From contig NZ_CP009454.1 in NCBI RefSeq assembly GCF_000759475.1, forward strand, positions 3,534,001 through 3,598,000: DNA of 64,000 nt, given 5' to 3'. Below the pieces are notes generated by a model. The model had not been told where the DNA came from. It worked only from the letters and a program-made list of their open reading frames with translations, and did not search any database. This stretch comes from Pantoea rwandensis. GTDB taxonomy: Bacteria; Pseudomonadota; Gammaproteobacteria; Enterobacterales; Enterobacteriaceae. Positions within the stretch are counted from its first letter, which is position 1, and each line of letters opens with the position of its first letter. This document shows, in pieces, positions 1 to 10,527 of this stretch. A program made the position numbers and the translations under genes.

Positions 1-161
1 TTCACGCCAGTGCCGGGCAGCTGTTGGAACAGCTCGCGCCACATTTCATCAACTGAGTCAGGATCGGTCAGGAAATCCTCATAGAGTTGCTCTATGTAGG
101 ATTGGTTCGCGCCGGCCAGCCAGGAGGAGTCCAGCCAGGGTTTCATCGCGCTGTTCTGCAT
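1..161 (-). CDS. sucA: 2-oxoglutarate dehydrogenase E1 component, N-terminal part only
   Basis: The first 53 residues read MQNSAMKPWLDSSWLAGANQ and onward to a LFQQLPG segment, which is the typical SucA amino terminus. SucA is the thiamine-diphosphate E1 subunit that decarboxylates 2-oxoglutarate in the TCA cycle. The gene runs off the left edge of the window, so the catalytic domains are not visible. It lies downstream of sdhCDAB on the same strand, as in E. coli, where the sdh and suc genes are partly cotranscribed. The start is the ATG at 161; no competing start is better placed. Confidence 0.95.
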   Translation of the reverse strand, partial: MQNSAMKPWLDSSWLAGANQSYIEQLYEDFLTDPDSVDEMWRELFQQLPGTGV

Positions 162-280
162 TGTGATCCCTTAAGCATTAATCTGCTTTTTATGAGGTTT
201 CATTTGTTGCCGCTTTCGCGGCTTGCCGTAGTGAGTTCAGCGATACGAACCTGTGCGCAACCGGCGCCTGGCCCGTAAGG

Positions 281-352
281 GAACCTTTATAAGCGTGGTC
301 AGTACCGCGCTTATAGAGGCTTCCGTAAACTGCCGGGAACCTAAGTTCCCGG
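281..352. other. two strong stem-loops in the sdhB-sucA gap
   Basis: The 208 bp gap between sdhB and sucA holds two inverted repeats. The first pairs 284-299 with 304-319 (about 16 bp with two wobble pairs and a 4-nt loop). The second pairs 333-340 with 345-352 (perfect 8 bp, 4-nt loop). Neither is followed by a U-run in the direction of transcription (minus), so they do not look like intrinsic terminators. They could act as RNA processing or stability elements that set sdh versus suc transcript levels; that role is inference. Confidence 0.6.
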
Positions 353-369
353 ACAGTGACTTCAGTGTG

Positions 370-1086
370 TTACGCCCCGCGTTGCAGCAGCATCGACTTA
401 ATATGGCCGATAGCGCGCGTCGGGTTTAGTCCTTTCGGGCACACGCTCACACAGTTCATGATGCTGTGACAGCGGAATACACTGAAAGCATCGTTCAGAT
501 TGTCCAGACGCGCATCGGTTTCGGTATCGCGGCTGTCGATCAGGAAACGGTAAGCGGCTAACAAACCTGCCGGACCGATGAACTTATCCGGGTTCCACCA
601 GAACGATGGGCACGAGGTCGAGCAGCAAGCGCACAGAATACACTCGTACAATCCATCCAGGTGCTCACGGTCTGCCGGGGTCTGCAGATGCTCGCGTGCT
701 GGCGGATTTTCCCCATTATTCAACAGGAAAGGCTTAATCTTCTCATACTGCGTATAGAATTGTCCCATATCAACTACGAGGTCGCGGATCACCGGCAAAC
801 CAGGCAGTGGACGGATAACAATTTTCTTGGTGCCATTACCCAGCGCGGACACTGGCGTGATGCAGGCCAGACCGTTTTTGCCGTTCATGTTGAGGCCGTC
901 AGAACCGCACACGCCTTCACGGCATGAGCGACGGAAGGCCAACGTAGGGTCCTTCTCTTTCAGACGAATCAACGCGTCCAGCAACATCATGTCGCGACCG
1001 TCTTCTGACTCCAGCGTGTATTCCTGCATACGCGGTTTGTCATCGACTTCCGGGTTGTAACGATAGATAGAAAATTCGAGTCTCAT
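370..1086 (-). CDS. sdhB: succinate dehydrogenase iron-sulfur subunit SdhB
   Basis: This 238-residue protein has the usual SdhB length. It carries the three iron-sulfur cysteine clusters: CREGVCGSDG near residue 55 ([2Fe-2S]), CILCACCSTSC near residue 150 ([4Fe-4S]) and CHSIMNCVSVCPKGLNP near residue 206 ([3Fe-4S] and [4Fe-4S] ligands). It passes electrons from the SdhA flavin to quinone at the SdhCD membrane anchor of complex II. It is the last gene of sdhCDAB, 14 bp after sdhA. Confidence 0.98.
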   Translation of the reverse strand: MRLEFSIYRYNPEVDDKPRMQEYTLESEDGRDMMLLDALIRLKEKDPTLAFRRSCREGVCGSDGLNMNGKNGLACITPVSALGNGTKKIVIRPLPGLPVIRDLVVDMGQFYTQYEKIKPFLLNNGENPPAREHLQTPADREHLDGLYECILCACCSTSCPSFWWNPDKFIGPAGLLAAYRFLIDSRDTETDARLDNLNDAFSVFRCHSIMNCVSVCPKGLNPTRAIGHIKSMLLQRGA

Positions 1087-1100
1087 GATGATCTCCGCAA

Positions 1101-2867
1101 TTAGTAGGTACGCGCTTTCGGCGGGAAGGCCGCACGCAGTTTCGGTTGCATGTTCACCTCACGGCGCGTCATGCTTTCCGTTTGCGGAACATAGAGGCTG
1201 TGACACAGCCAGTTTGCATCATCACGTTCCGGGTAGTCGAAGCGGCTGTGTGCGCCACGGCTTTCGGTACGGAAGTTTGCGGCGACCGCAGTGGCGTACG
1301 CGGTTTCCATCAGGTTATCCAGCTCAAGGCACTCAATACGCTGGGTATTGAAATCTGGCGAACGGTCATCAAGACGCGCTGACTTCAGGCGTTCACGAAT
1401 CACTTTCAGCTCTTCCAGACCTTCACGCATCGCATCACCTTCGCGGAATACCGAGAAGTTGTTCTGCATGCAACGCTGCAGCGCTTTACGGATTTCAACC
1501 GGATCTTCACCCGTGGTGTTGTTTTCCCAGCGGTTGAAGCGCGCCATGGCGGCATCGATGTTTTCCTGCGTGGCTTCACGCAGTTCACCCTGCTCTTCCA
1601 GACACTCCAGCAGGTGTACACCCGCCGCACGGCCAAATACCACCAGGTCCAGCAGCGAGTTACCACCGAGACGGTTGGCACCGTGTACTGATACGCAGGC
1701 AATTTCGCCTACCGCGAACAAGCCCGGAATCACTTCGTCTTCGCCCTGCTCATTCACGCGCAGCGCCTGACCGGTCACTTTGGTTGGCACGCCGCCCATC
1801 ATGTAGTGGCAGGTTGGGATAACCGGAATCGGTTCTTTAATCGGGTCAACGTGGGCAAAAGTACGAGACAGCTCAAGGATACCCGGCAGACGCGATTCCA
1901 AAACTTCTGCGCCCAGATGGTCGAGTTTCAGCTTGATATGCGGGCCCCACGGACCATCGCAACCACGGCCTTCACGAATCTCCACCATCATGGAACGGGC
2001 TACCACGTCGCGACCCGCCAGGTCTTTGGCGTTTGGCGCATAACGTTCCATGAAACGTTCGCCGTGTTTGTTCAGCAGGTATCCACCTTCACCACGGCAA
2101 CCTTCGGTTACCAGTACACCCGCACCAGCGATACCGGTTGGGTGGAACTGCCACATTTCCATATCCTGCACCGGCACACCGGCACGCAGTGCCATGCCTA
2201 CGCCGTCGCCGGTGTTGATGTGTGCGTTGGTGGTGGACTGGTAAATACGGCCTGCACCACCGGTCGCCAGAATGGTGGCTTTGGCTTTGAAGTAGACGGT
2301 TTCACCGGTTTCCATGCAGATGGCGGTACAACCGACAATCGCACCGTCTTCGTTTTTCACCAGGTCTAGCGCATACCATTCTGAGAAGATGGTGGTTTTG
2401 TTTTTCAGGTTCTGCTGATACAGGGTATGCAGCAGTGCGTGGCCAGTACGGTCGGCTGCTGCAGCGGTACGCGCCGCCTGCTCACCACCGAAGTTCTTCG
2501 ACTGACCACCAAACGGACGCTGATACACGCGGCCGTCATCAAGACGTGAGAAAGGCAGCCCCATGTGCTCCAGTTCCAGAATCGCTTCTGGACCGACGTG
2601 ACACATATATTCGATCGCGTCCTGGTCACCGATGTAGTCGGAGCCCTTAACGGTATCGTACATGTGCCATTCCCAGTTATCTTCATGGGTGTTACCCAGC
2701 GCAACGGTAATACCGCCCTGCGCCGATACGGTATGAGAACGGGTTGGGAAAACTTTGGATAACAGGGCACAAGTCTGGCCCGATTGGGAGATTTGCAGAG
2801 CCGCGCGCATTCCCGCGCCACCCGCGCCGATCACCACGGCATCAAATTCTCTGACTGGCAAACTCAT
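1101..2867 (-). CDS. sdhA: succinate dehydrogenase flavoprotein subunit SdhA
   Basis: The 588-residue length equals that of E. coli SdhA. The N-terminal dinucleotide-binding motif [11 protein letters not shown] (near residue 15) and the [10 protein letters not shown] segment, which includes the histidine that covalently carries FAD, are present. The HPTG and [10 protein letters not shown] motifs also match the fumarate reductase/SdhA family. The enzyme oxidises succinate to fumarate on the cytoplasmic face of the inner membrane. Its ATG directly abuts the sdhD stop codon, implying translational coupling. Confidence 0.98.
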   Translation of the reverse strand: MSLPVREFDAVVIGAGGAGMRAALQISQSGQTCALLSKVFPTRSHTVSAQGGITVALGNTHEDNWEWHMYDTVKGSDYIGDQDAIEYMCHVGPEAILELEHMGLPFSRLDDGRVYQRPFGGQSKNFGGEQAARTAAAADRTGHALLHTLYQQNLKNKTTIFSEWYALDLVKNEDGAIVGCTAICMETGETVYFKAKATILATGGAGRIYQSTTNAHINTGDGVGMALRAGVPVQDMEMWQFHPTGIAGAGVLVTEGCRGEGGYLLNKHGERFMERYAPNAKDLAGRDVVARSMMVEIREGRGCDGPWGPHIKLKLDHLGAEVLESRLPGILELSRTFAHVDPIKEPIPVIPTCHYMMGGVPTKVTGQALRVNEQGEDEVIPGLFAVGEIACVSVHGANRLGGNSLLDLVVFGRAAGVHLLECLEEQGELREATQENIDAAMARFNRWENNTTGEDPVEIRKALQRCMQNNFSVFREGDAMREGLEELKVIRERLKSARLDDRSPDFNTQRIECLELDNLMETAYATAVAANFRTESRGAHSRFDYPERDDANWLCHSLYVPQTESMTRREVNMQPKLRAAFPPKARTY

Positions 2868-3215
2868 TTACACACCCCACACAACAACGATTCCATAAAT
2901 GGCATACGACAACAGCGCGACCACAATCACAAACTGCAGCAGCAAGCGGGTTGCCACTGGTTTAACGTAGTCGGTCAGGACCTGCCACATGCCAATCCAG
3001 CCGTGGATCAGAATCGAGAACAGCGTCAGTATCGTAAACACTTTAGTGAAGGCAGAGGCGAAGAAGCCGTGCCAGGCGTCATACGTCAGGGTGCCGGTCA
3101 TCACCACAAAACCGAGAAGGTAGATGATGTAGAGCGTCATTAAGATTGCAGCAGCACGCAGTAACAGCCAGTCATGAATACCGTTGCGTCCTAATGCAGA
3201 AGCATTGCTTACCAT
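2868..3215 (-). CDS. sdhD: succinate dehydrogenase membrane anchor SdhD
   Basis: This 115-residue protein has three predicted membrane helices and the SdhD-type opening [21 protein letters not shown]. Together with SdhC it forms the heme b and ubiquinone site of complex II; the [14 protein letters not shown] segment belongs to the conserved family core. Its start overlaps the sdhC stop by 7 bp and its stop abuts the sdhA start. Confidence 0.97.
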   Translation of the reverse strand: MVSNASALGRNGIHDWLLLRAAAILMTLYIIYLLGFVVMTGTLTYDAWHGFFASAFTKVFTILTLFSILIHGWIGMWQVLTDYVKPVATRLLLQFVIVVALLSYAIYGIVVVWGV

Positions 3216-3598
3216 ACGAGGACTCCAGCCAAAATTGAGAGCACGACAGTGATACCAAAAGCCGCCTGCGCGGAACGGGTTCCCACCTGCAGGGTTTCTT
3301 CCATAAAGCCAAAATCAGCCAGCATGTGACGAATGCCGCCCACGACGTGATACGCCAGCGCAGTCAGGATGCCCCACATAATGAATTTGGCGAAGAAGCT
3401 ATCCATGATGGATGCCGCTTGCTGGAAGCCTTCAGGAGAAGAGAGAGAGAGACCCAGTAACCAGAGCAGTATTCCGAGAGCGACAAAGGTGATCACGCCG
3501 GAGACGCGGTGGAGAATGGACGATATTGCAGTAACGGGAAACCGGATCGTCGAGAGATCCAAGTTAACAGGTCTTTGTTTTTTCACGGTTTTGCCCAC
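3209..3598 (-). CDS. sdhC: succinate dehydrogenase cytochrome b556 subunit SdhC
   Basis: From the GTG at 3598 this gives 129 residues, exactly the E. coli SdhC length, with [17 protein letters not shown] followed by SSILHRVSG, the region contributing to quinone binding, and the heme-ligand histidine in [12 protein letters not shown]. An in-frame ATG at 3640 would add 14 unconserved residues, so the GTG start is preferred. SdhC is the first gene of sdhCDAB and anchors the complex in the inner membrane with SdhD. Confidence 0.93.
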   Translation of the reverse strand: MGKTVKKQRPVNLDLSTIRFPVTAISSILHRVSGVITFVALGILLWLLGLSLSSPEGFQQAASIMDSFFAKFIMWGILTALAYHVVGGIRHMLADFGFMEETLQVGTRSAQAAFGITVVLSILAGVLVW

Positions 3599-4230
3599 AC
3601 AGCTCTTTTTTATTTTGCTTCCTCCGGACCTGAGTCGCATCAGAGCACAGCGCGTGTTCAGACTGCAACCGCCACCAAAAAAGCAACATCCAGTGTTAAG
3701 TGAAGCGAAAAAAACGCTGGGTGGCTCCTGGTGTCAGGGTATTCCGGAGACCTGGCGGCAGTATAGGAGGATCACATTCTGATTACAATTCCCCTACAAT
3801 CTCTTTGGTCACATTTAGGCTGAACAGTGATCCGACTCACGAATTTCACAATTCATACATTTTTAATTATCTGATTTGACAAAAGATCAACATTTCAGTT
3901 ACAAACAAACGCATTAAAGCCCTATGATGCACAAAAGTTATGGGGATACACTTTCCCCTAAGCTCAAGTTATGTAACATTGCCTTTACGAGCAACACAAA
4001 GCATCAGGTTATTGGTTACCAAGAAGTTATGTCGTGACAGGATCTTTAACATCCGCGCTGTTCAGCATGTCATGCCCGAACGCCACCGACTGGCCCTAAT
4101 ACATTTCCCTGTAACCCTGCACGACAAACGTTACCGCAGAGTGATACTGTGAAGATTGTGGTTTTATACAACATGAAGGCTATTCTGGTGTCTAAGATCC
4201 TTACCTACTAAGGCGCTATGGAGACGAAAA
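3599..4230. promoter_or_regulatory. divergent sdhC / gltA regulatory region
   Basis: This gap of about 630 bp separates two divergent TCA-cycle transcription units and contains no convincing gene; ORFs here lack support. Read on the minus strand, the stretch around 3840-3895 contains TTGTCAAATCAGATAATTAA and then a GGATCACTGTTCAG block, closely resembling the E. coli sdhC promoter as I remember it. In E. coli this region is controlled by ArcA, CRP and Fur/RyhB. The exact start sites cannot be placed from sequence alone. Confidence 0.75.
3826..3841. promoter_or_regulatory. CRP-like palindrome upstream of sdhC and gltA
   Basis: AGTGA-TCCGAC-TCACG matches eight of ten conserved positions of the CRP consensus (TGTGA-N6-TCACA). 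It lies inside the block that is conserved with the E. coli sdh promoter. CRP control of sdh is known in E. coli, but binding here is inferred. Confidence 0.5.
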
Positions 4231-5514
4231 ATGACAGATAAAAAAGTGACGCTAACCCTACAAGATAATGCTTCCGTTGAACTGGATGTGATGCAAGGTA
4301 CGCTGGGACAAGACGTTGTTGATGTCCGTACACTTGGCAATCATGGCCTGTTCACTTTCGATCCCGGTTTCACCTCTACTGCGTCATGCGAATCTAAAAT
4401 CACTTTTATTGATGGTGATGAAGGCATTCTGTTACATCGCGGCTTCCCGATTTCCGAACTGGCAACCCACTCCAACTACCTCGAAGTGTGTTACATCCTG
4501 CTGAATGGCGAAGCCCCGACCCAAGCCCAGTTTGAAGAGTTCCGCACCACCGTTACCCGCCACACCATGATCCACGAGCAAATCACCCGACTGTTCCATG
4601 GCTTCCGCCGCGATTCGCATCCGATGGCGGTCATGTGTGGTGTCACTGGCGCTCTGGCGGCGTTCTATCACGACTCCTTAGACGTCAACATTGAACGTCA
4701 CCGTGAAATCGCTGCCTTCCGCCTGCTGTCCAAAATGCCGACCATGGCAGCGATGTGCTACAAATATTCGATTGGCCAGCCGTTCGTTTACCCACGTAAC
4801 GACCTGTCCTACGCAGGCAACTTCCTGCATATGATGTTCGCTACTCCGTGCGAAGAGTACAAAGTGAACCCGGTGCTGGAACGCGCCATGGACCGTATTC
4901 TGATTCTGCATGCTGACCATGAGCAGAATGCCTCTACCTCAACCGTGCGTACCGCCGGTTCTTCTGGTGCAAACCCATTTGCCTGTATCGCTGCGGGTAT
5001 CGCTTCGCTGTGGGGACCGGCACACGGTGGCGCCAACGAAGCTACCCTGCGTATGCTGGAAGAGATCAGCACCGTTGAGCACATCCCGGAATTCGTACGT
5101 CGCGCGAAAGACAAAAACGATTCGTTCCGCCTGATGGGCTTCGGTCACCGTGTTTACAAAAACTATGACCCGCGCGCCACCGTGATGCGTGAAACCTGTC
5201 ACGAAGTGCTGAATGAGCTGGGTATGAAAGATGACCTGCTGGAAGTGGCGATGGAGTTGGAACATATCGCCCTGAACGACCCGTACTTCATCGAGCGTAA
5301 ACTCTATCCAAACGTCGATTTCTACTCTGGCATTATTCTGAAAGCGATGGGCATTCCTTCGTCTATGTTCACCGTGATCTTCGCGATGGCGCGTACCGTA
5401 GGCTGGATTGCACACTGGAAAGAGATGCACGACGAAGGCATGAAGATTGCGCGTCCACGTCAGCTGTACACCGGTTACACCGAGCGTCCATTTACCTCGG
5501 CGCTGAAAAAGTAA
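4231..5514 (+). CDS. gltA: citrate synthase, type II (hexameric)
   Basis: The 427-residue protein matches enterobacterial GltA over its full length. The catalytic region [14 protein letters not shown], the [10 protein letters not shown] histidine motif and [12 protein letters not shown] are all visible. It condenses oxaloacetate and acetyl-CoA to citrate, and the type II enzymes are allosterically inhibited by NADH. The ATG at 4231 follows the purine-rich site GGAGACGAAAA. It is divergent from sdhCDAB and is followed by its own terminator. Confidence 0.98.
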   Translation: MTDKKVTLTLQDNASVELDVMQGTLGQDVVDVRTLGNHGLFTFDPGFTSTASCESKITFIDGDEGILLHRGFPISELATHSNYLEVCYILLNGEAPTQAQFEEFRTTVTRHTMIHEQITRLFHGFRRDSHPMAVMCGVTGALAAFYHDSLDVNIERHREIAAFRLLSKMPTMAAMCYKYSIGQPFVYPRNDLSYAGNFLHMMFATPCEEYKVNPVLERAMDRILILHADHEQNASTSTVRTAGSSGANPFACIAAGIASLWGPAHGGANEATLRMLEEISTVEHIPEFVRRAKDKNDSFRLMGFGHRVYKNYDPRATVMRETCHEVLNELGMKDDLLEVAMELEHIALNDPYFIERKLYPNVDFYSGIILKAMGIPSSMFTVIFAMARTVGWIAHWKEMHDEGMKIARPRQLYTGYTERPFTSALKK

Positions 5515-5542
5515 TCCACAGCTAAATGAGTGTGAAAGAAAG

Positions 5543-5575
5543 GCTGCCATTTCATTGAGATGGCAGCTTTTTTAT
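5543..5575 (+). terminator. intrinsic terminator after gltA
   Basis: GCTGCCAT (5543-5550) pairs with ATGGCAGC (5560-5567) across a 9-nt loop and is followed by a run of Ts, so this is a rho-independent terminator for gltA. There is no matching U-run on the minus strand for nei. Confidence 0.9.
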
Positions 5576-5607
5576 TGATCGTATTTTGTTTCACACACCC
5601 TTGCGCG

Positions 5608-6396
5608 TCAAAACTGACATCCCGGGCACCAGTAAAATGGTCGCGACGATAGCGTACCCTTCTCAATCAGCGTGCCGCAGCGCCGACATGTCTTGCCCTG
5701 GCGATGAAACACCTCAAAGCGAAACGCCGCATCGGCATGGTATTTCTTCATACTGCCGCGCATCTGATACGACAAACGTGGCACCGCCAGCATCGCCTCA
5801 CTTAATGCATTGAGCTGTATCTCAGTGAGATCCTGCGCCCGATGCGACGCCAGCAATCCGGCATGCCATAAAATCTCCACGCGCAAATAATTACCCAATC
5901 CCGCCAGAAAGGCCTGATCGAGTAACAGCCCGCTGAACTGACGGCGACGAAAACGCGGCGATAGCAACCGCTCTCGCACCGCTTCCACCGATAATGTGGC
6001 ATCCAGTACATCGGGACCAACACGCTGTAAAAAAGGGTGTGCGCCAAGGGTATCCGCATTGAGCAGTTCGATATCCGAAGCGCTGTACAGCAGGATGGTT
6101 TGATCGGCATTGGATAAACGCACACGTAGCTGCCGCGAAGTGTTGGGTTCAGTACCGGTCGGTACAACCCGCCACACGCCGTACAGTTGGTTATGGCTAT
6201 AGAGAGTTAAGCCATTCGAAAAATGCGTCAGCAGTGCTTTGCCACGTGTTTCAAAAGCCGTAATGGTTTCACCCATTAATGCCGGTTCATAGGTTTTCAG
6301 CTCAGGGAAGGCAAACCACACATCAGTGAGTGGCTTGCCTTCCATCGCCGCTGCCAGTTGATCCGCCGCACGGCGGATCTCCGGTCCTTCAGGCAT
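5608..6396 (-). CDS. nei: endonuclease VIII (DNA glycosylase/AP lyase)
   Basis: The protein starts [14 protein letters not shown]; after Met removal Pro2 is the catalytic amine and Glu3 is essential in this family. It is 262 residues, one fewer than E. coli Nei. The helix-two-turns-helix DNA-binding region ([16 protein letters not shown]) and the C-terminal zinc finger with CRRCG and CPGC pairs are intact. Nei removes oxidised pyrimidines in base excision repair. It lies 11 bp after pcp, so it probably shares the transcript of the upstream 5-oxoproline genes, a neighbourhood also seen in E. coli. Confidence 0.97.
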   Translation of the reverse strand: MPEGPEIRRAADQLAAAMEGKPLTDVWFAFPELKTYEPALMGETITAFETRGKALLTHFSNGLTLYSHNQLYGVWRVVPTGTEPNTSRQLRVRLSNADQTILLYSASDIELLNADTLGAHPFLQRVGPDVLDATLSVEAVRERLLSPRFRRRQFSGLLLDQAFLAGLGNYLRVEILWHAGLLASHRAQDLTEIQLNALSEAMLAVPRLSYQMRGSMKKYHADAAFRFEVFHRQGKTCRRCGTLIEKGTLSSRPFYWCPGCQF

Positions 6397-6407
6397 AACT
6401 TCTCCTG

Positions 6408-7055
6408 TTAATGCGTCGCTCCACCGACCACGCGGATGTCATTTTCAGTGCTCAACATCACCTGCAACGAGGTTTCCAGCGCCAGGATCACGCTGGCCGT
6501 CGCCATACTGGCGACGCCGGGATGATTCACCGCCTGTTCCGGCATATAGGGGATATGAATAAAGCCACCGCGTGCCTGGCTGTTGGTGGTCTTCAGCCAG
6601 TGCAGCAGGCTGTACATCACGTTGTTACAGGTGAAGGTTCCGGCGGTTTGGGATACCGAGGCCGGCACACCAACCTCACGCAGGGCTGCGACCATCGCCT
6701 TGATCGGTAATGTAGAGAAATAGGCTGCAGGGCCATCCGCAACGATCGGTTGATCGATGGGCTGCTGATTATCGTTGTCGGGAATACGCGCATCATCCAC
6801 GTTGATCGCCACACGTTCGACGGTGATATCAACACGCCCACCGGCCTGGCCCACGCACAATACGCGGTCAGGTTGGATCTCATCCAGCGCTTGCGTTAGT
6901 ACCTTTCCGCAGGTGGCAAACACCACGGGTAGCTGGCGCACCACAATTCGGGCTCCGGCAATCACTTTACCGTCAAAACTGCGCACCGCTTCCCATGAAG
7001 GGTTAATGGTTTCGCCACCGAACGGCTCAAACGCCGTCATCAATACCGTTTTCAT
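6408..7055 (-). CDS. pcp: pyrrolidone-carboxylate peptidase (pyroglutamyl peptidase I)
   Basis: This 215-residue cysteine peptidase of family C15 opens with [20 protein letters not shown]. It carries the glutamate region (CVGQAGGR followed by VERVAIN), the catalytic Cys in [14 protein letters not shown], and the His in [11 protein letters not shown]. It removes N-terminal pyroglutamate from peptides in the cytoplasm. It sits just downstream of the DUF979/DUF969 membrane genes and pxpABC, so its product, 5-oxoproline, can be handled by its neighbours. E. coli K-12 lacks pcp. Confidence 0.96.
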   Translation of the reverse strand: MKTVLMTAFEPFGGETINPSWEAVRSFDGKVIAGARIVVRQLPVVFATCGKVLTQALDEIQPDRVLCVGQAGGRVDITVERVAINVDDARIPDNDNQQPIDQPIVADGPAAYFSTLPIKAMVAALREVGVPASVSQTAGTFTCNNVMYSLLHWLKTTNSQARGGFIHIPYMPEQAVNHPGVASMATASVILALETSLQVMLSTENDIRVVGGATH

Positions 7056-7062
7056 TACGACC

Positions 7063-8079
7063 TCACAAGAACATCAGGAAGTAGAGCAGGAATACGTTTA
7101 CCACCAACAGTAGCACACCGGTTGGCACCTGAGCCTTGATCACCCCGTTTCGATCCGGCAACTCCAGTAAACGCGCGGGTACGATGTTGAAGTTCGCCGC
7201 CATCGGCGTCATCAAGGTGCCACAATAGCCAGAGAACATGCCAATTGCCGCCATTACCGCCGGATTGCCGCCGTGTTGCAGCACCAGAATAGGAATCCCA
7301 ATGCCAGCCGTCACTATCGGGAAGGCAGCAAACGCATTACCCATCACCATGGTCAGCAGTGCCATGCCAATCGCGTATACCGCGACCGCAATCAGACGAT
7401 TGTCCACTGCCAGATACTGTTCAGTCAGATGTGAAATCGCGGTGCCAACGCCCGCGCTGGTGAACAACAGACCGAGCGTGGCAAGGATTTGCGGCAGAAT
7501 AAATGCCCAACCCACCGCATCCAGCAGTCGGCGGGTTTCCTGCATCGACTGCAGCGGTTTTTCATGGGTGATTTGCAGCGCGATGATCCAGCCCAGTACG
7601 CAGCCGACCATCATCGAGAACAGGGTCACCAGCGTTGAATGATTACCCGGGCCAAACACGGCATACTGCAAACCCGGGATGTTGTTAAACGCCAGCACGC
7701 CAATCACCGTCACCACCGGAATCGCCAGCGCGGGCAGAAACAGCTTATTGCGCAGACGCTGCGCACTTTCGCGCTTCTGCTGATCGCTGCGCTGATGGTA
7801 GCTGCCGAGACGCACGCCGCCGAAGCCGGCAATTAACGCCATCAACACCACGGCAACACCCACGCCAATGTGCAGCATGCGTTTACCGGCGACAGCATCG
7901 CCCGCCCATTGCCCCATCAGTTGATAGGCACCCTCACCAATCAGGAACATCAGGCCATACAGCGCCCAGAATAAACCGGTCGTAAATCGTCTTGGGTTAG
8001 CCGCATCGCGCCAGGAGAGAACGGCGACCACCAGCAGGATCACCCCTGCCAGCCACATCAGATATTGTTGCTGAAACAT
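7063..8079 (-). CDS. DUF979 family membrane protein, putative 5-oxoproline transport component
   Basis: The 338-residue protein is hydrophobic, with about nine or ten predicted membrane segments and glycine/proline-rich stretches such as [17 protein letters not shown] and [15 protein letters not shown] that resemble the substrate-site hairpins of ion-coupled carriers. It matches the DUF979 family, nearly always encoded beside DUF969 and often beside pcp. Its ATG overlaps the DUF969 stop by one base (TAATG), so the two are translationally coupled. A role in moving 5-oxoproline or pyroglutamyl peptides is inferred from context, not shown. Confidence 0.8.
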   Translation of the reverse strand: MFQQQYLMWLAGVILLVVAVLSWRDAANPRRFTTGLFWALYGLMFLIGEGAYQLMGQWAGDAVAGKRMLHIGVGVAVVLMALIAGFGGVRLGSYHQRSDQQKRESAQRLRNKLFLPALAIPVVTVIGVLAFNNIPGLQYAVFGPGNHSTLVTLFSMMVGCVLGWIIALQITHEKPLQSMQETRRLLDAVGWAFILPQILATLGLLFTSAGVGTAISHLTEQYLAVDNRLIAVAVYAIGMALLTMVMGNAFAAFPIVTAGIGIPILVLQHGGNPAVMAAIGMFSGYCGTLMTPMAANFNIVPARLLELPDRNGVIKAQVPTGVLLLVVNVFLLYFLMFL

Positions 8080-8807
8080 TATTTCCCGCCTTTGGCGTGC
8101 AACGCCTGCTGATTGATAGCACCCAATTCACGCGCCAGTTGGCGGTCAAGGCGCACCAGTCGCGCCGAATGGATCAGGAAAGCGCAGAGTGCGGTGGGAA
8201 TACCCCACAAAGCGATATGCAGCGGCTCGGTGCTGATGCCTGCCGACTCCTGCATAAAGTTGTGCATGAAGATAATCGCGCCGAATGCGACAAAGATATC
8301 TTCACCAAAGAACAGCCCGACGTTATCGGTGGCTGCCGACATGGCGCGCAAGCGATGGCGCACTTCATCGGGCACTTCACCATAGCGGTTTTCCGTGGCG
8401 CCTTCTGCCATCGGTGCCAGCAGTGGACGCACCATCTGCGGATGACCTCCGAGGCTGGTTAAACCCAGTGCGGCGGTGATTTCACGCACGAACAGATAGA
8501 CAATCAGCAAACGGCCCGCCGTCGCGGTTTTGATCTGCGCGATCCAGCTTTGTGCGCGCTCCTTCAAACCGTGGCGCTCCAGCAAACCGATCACGGCCAG
8601 CGGCAGCAGCAAAATCAGCGGCAGGTTGCGGGTATTCAGGAAGCCGGAACCAAGTTTCTCCAGAATATCGGCCAGCGGCAGATGCGCAGCCAGGCCGGTA
8701 ACAAAACCGGCAACAATTACCACCAGCACCGGGTTAAAGCGCAACACAAACCCCAGTACGATGGTGGCAATGCCGAGTAACGGCCAGAGATTGACCACGT
8801 TATCCAT
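8079..8807 (-). CDS. DUF969 family membrane protein, partner of DUF979
   Basis: The 242-residue protein has several membrane helices and the family motif GLTSLGGHPQMVRPLLAPMAEGA near residue 115. DUF969 and DUF979 together look like two halves of one carrier. It begins 60 bp after pxpA, with a terminator-like hairpin between. I infer a part in 5-oxoproline uptake or efflux; the substrate is unproven. Confidence 0.8.
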   Translation of the reverse strand: MDNVVNLWPLLGIATIVLGFVLRFNPVLVVIVAGFVTGLAAHLPLADILEKLGSGFLNTRNLPLILLLPLAVIGLLERHGLKERAQSWIAQIKTATAGRLLIVYLFVREITAALGLTSLGGHPQMVRPLLAPMAEGATENRYGEVPDEVRHRLRAMSAATDNVGLFFGEDIFVAFGAIIFMHNFMQESAGISTEPLHIALWGIPTALCAFLIHSARLVRLDRQLARELGAINQQALHAKGGK

Positions 8808-8825
8808 TTATTTCCCCTTCATCTG

Positions 8826-8854
8826 AAAATAAAAAGCCCGACAGCGTGCCGGGC
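8826..8854 (-). terminator. terminator-like hairpin between pxpA and the DUF969 gene
   Basis: Read on the minus strand, GCCCG and CGGGC (8836-8840 and 8850-8854) flank a partly paired loop and are followed by a U-run (complement of AAAAA at 8831-8835). This should terminate part of the pxpBCA transcription, so the transporter-pcp-nei half may depend on read-through. Confidence 0.65.
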
Positions 8855-8867
8855 GAGTTGTTATTTT

Positions 8868-9611
8868 TTAAGCACTGGTGACAGCAATTTGATGGGTAGC
8901 AAACGCAGCACGCAACGTGCGCGCAAATTGCAGCGCATGTGCGCCATCACAATGTAAGCAGACGGTCTCGGCATTCACTTTCACCCACTCCCCGCTGATA
9001 CTCTGCACCTGACGCTGCTGCACCATGGTGAGTGTTTGTGCCAGCGCCTGCTCGGCGACTTCAATCATCGCCCCTGGCTGGCTACGCGGCACCAGCGCAC
9101 CGGTTGCCTGATAGCCACGATCGGCAAACACCTCTTCTCGCGTGCGCAGACCATAATGCGCAGCCGCTTTGATCGAAGCACTACCTGCCAGGCCGACCAG
9201 TATCAATGCGGGATCCACCGCCTTCACCGCGCGGGCAATGGCGTCGGCGAGCGTGGCATCCGCTGCCGCCTGGTTGTAAAGCATGCCGTGCGGCTTCACA
9301 TGCACTAAACGCTCACCTTCACTTTCGGCGATGCTCTTCAATGCACCGATCTGATAGATCATCTGCGCATACACCGTTTCCGGCGGCAGCTGCATCGCAG
9401 TGCGACCAAAGTTCTCGCGATCCGGAAAGCTGGGGTGGGCGCCGATCGCCACACCTGAAGCTTTGGCCCAGCGCACCGATTGCAGCATGGTTTGCGCATC
9501 ACCGGCGTGGAATCCACAGGCGATATTGGCTGAACTCACCAGCGTCAGCAGCTCCTGATCGCTGGCGCTGCCTTCACCCAAGTCAGCGTTGAGATCAATC
9601 TTCATGTGCAA
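8868..9611 (-). CDS. pxpA: 5-oxoprolinase subunit A (LamB/YcsF family)
   Basis: The 247-residue protein carries the LamB/YcsF signature [10 protein letters not shown] at the N terminus, followed by [12 protein letters not shown] and [17 protein letters not shown]. PxpA works with PxpB and PxpC in ATP-dependent ring opening of 5-oxoproline to glutamate. The gene overlaps pxpC by 17 bp, so it is translated as part of the pxpBCA operon. A later in-frame ATG (MKIDLNADL, residue 3) could be the true start; this changes the product by only two residues. Confidence 0.95.
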   Translation of the reverse strand: MHMKIDLNADLGEGSASDQELLTLVSSANIACGFHAGDAQTMLQSVRWAKASGVAIGAHPSFPDRENFGRTAMQLPPETVYAQMIYQIGALKSIAESEGERLVHVKPHGMLYNQAAADATLADAIARAVKAVDPALILVGLAGSASIKAAAHYGLRTREEVFADRGYQATGALVPRSQPGAMIEVAEQALAQTLTMVQQRQVQSISGEWVKVNAETVCLHCDGAHALQFARTLRAAFATHQIAVTSA

Positions 9612-10527
9612 GCCCCCAGGCTATTTGGTCAAAGGAGCGCTGTTGATGCTGCTTCGCCAGCAGCGCTTCTTCCAGAGTGCAATGGATAAAGTGAATCGGT
9701 TCGCCGAGTCGAATCTGCGCCAGTTGATACAGGTCAGCTTCGATAACACAGGCGATACGCGGATAACCGCCGGTGGTTTGCGCATCGGCCATCAGCACAA
9801 TCGGTTGGCCATTAGGCGGAACCTGCACCACGCCGGGGACTAACCCGTGCGACAACAAATCACGCGTGGCTTTACGCTGCAGTTGACGGCCCTGCATGCG
9901 GTAACCCATACGATTACTCTGCGGACTCAGCTTCCACGGACTGCGCCAGAAACCTTCCTGCGCTTCGCGCGTGAACTCGTTATACTCCGGGCCCGGTAAG
10001 GCGCGAATGCGGTTGCCCCACAGCAGTTGACGTACGCCCGCTTTGCCCTTGAACGTTCGTGAGGGTTTGCCCAACGGCAGCTGATCGCCATCCTGCAACT
10101 TACGGCCCTGGAAACCACCAAAAGCAGCCTTGAGATCGGTACTGTGCGAGCCGAGCATCTCATCAATGGCGAAACCACCATTGACTGCCAGATAGCTACG
10201 CATACCGCGCACCGGCATCGCCAGCGACAACACCTGGCCTTTTTTCACCGGTAAGCGCCAGCCAGTCCACACCGGTTTGCCATCCAGATCGGCATTACAG
10301 CCCGCCCCAGTGAGTGCAAACCAACCGTCACGTTTAAATTCGGCTTTGAACTGGCCAAGCACAATTTCGAGTACCGCACTCTCCTCCGGATTGCCCACCA
10401 GCATATTGGCAGTACGCATCGAAGGTTGATCCAGTGCTCCGCTGACGCTGATGCCATATTGCCGCCAGCCGGTGCGGCCCTGATCCTGAATCGAGGTCAT
10501 TAATCCGGCGCGTAGAATGTTTAACAT
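9595..10527 (-). CDS. pxpC: 5-oxoprolinase subunit C (biotin-dependent carboxylase-like family)
   Basis: The 310-residue protein belongs to the family formerly annotated as allophanate hydrolase subunit 2. Visible signatures are [16 protein letters not shown] near the start, [15 protein letters not shown], and the [14 protein letters not shown] motif near residue 250. It pairs with PxpB to form the ATP-using part of 5-oxoprolinase. It overlaps pxpB by 7 bp and pxpA by 17 bp, which suggests strong translational coupling and fixed stoichiometry. Confidence 0.95.
   Translation of the reverse strand: MLNILRAGLMTSIQDQGRTGWRQYGISVSGALDQPSMRTANMLVGNPEESAVLEIVLGQFKAEFKRDGWFALTGAGCNADLDGKPVWTGWRLPVKKGQVLSLAMPVRGMRSYLAVNGGFAIDEMLGSHSTDLKAAFGGFQGRKLQDGDQLPLGKPSRTFKGKAGVRQLLWGNRIRALPGPEYNEFTREAQEGFWRSPWKLSPQSNRMGYRMQGRQLQRKATRDLLSHGLVPGVVQVPPNGQPIVLMADAQTTGGYPRIACVIEADLYQLAQIRLGEPIHFIHCTLEEALLAKQHQQRSFDQIAWGLAHED

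Noticed and set aside
3369..3782. 137-codon frame opposite sdhC and its leader
   Set aside because: Antisense to sdhC without family match or ribosome binding site.
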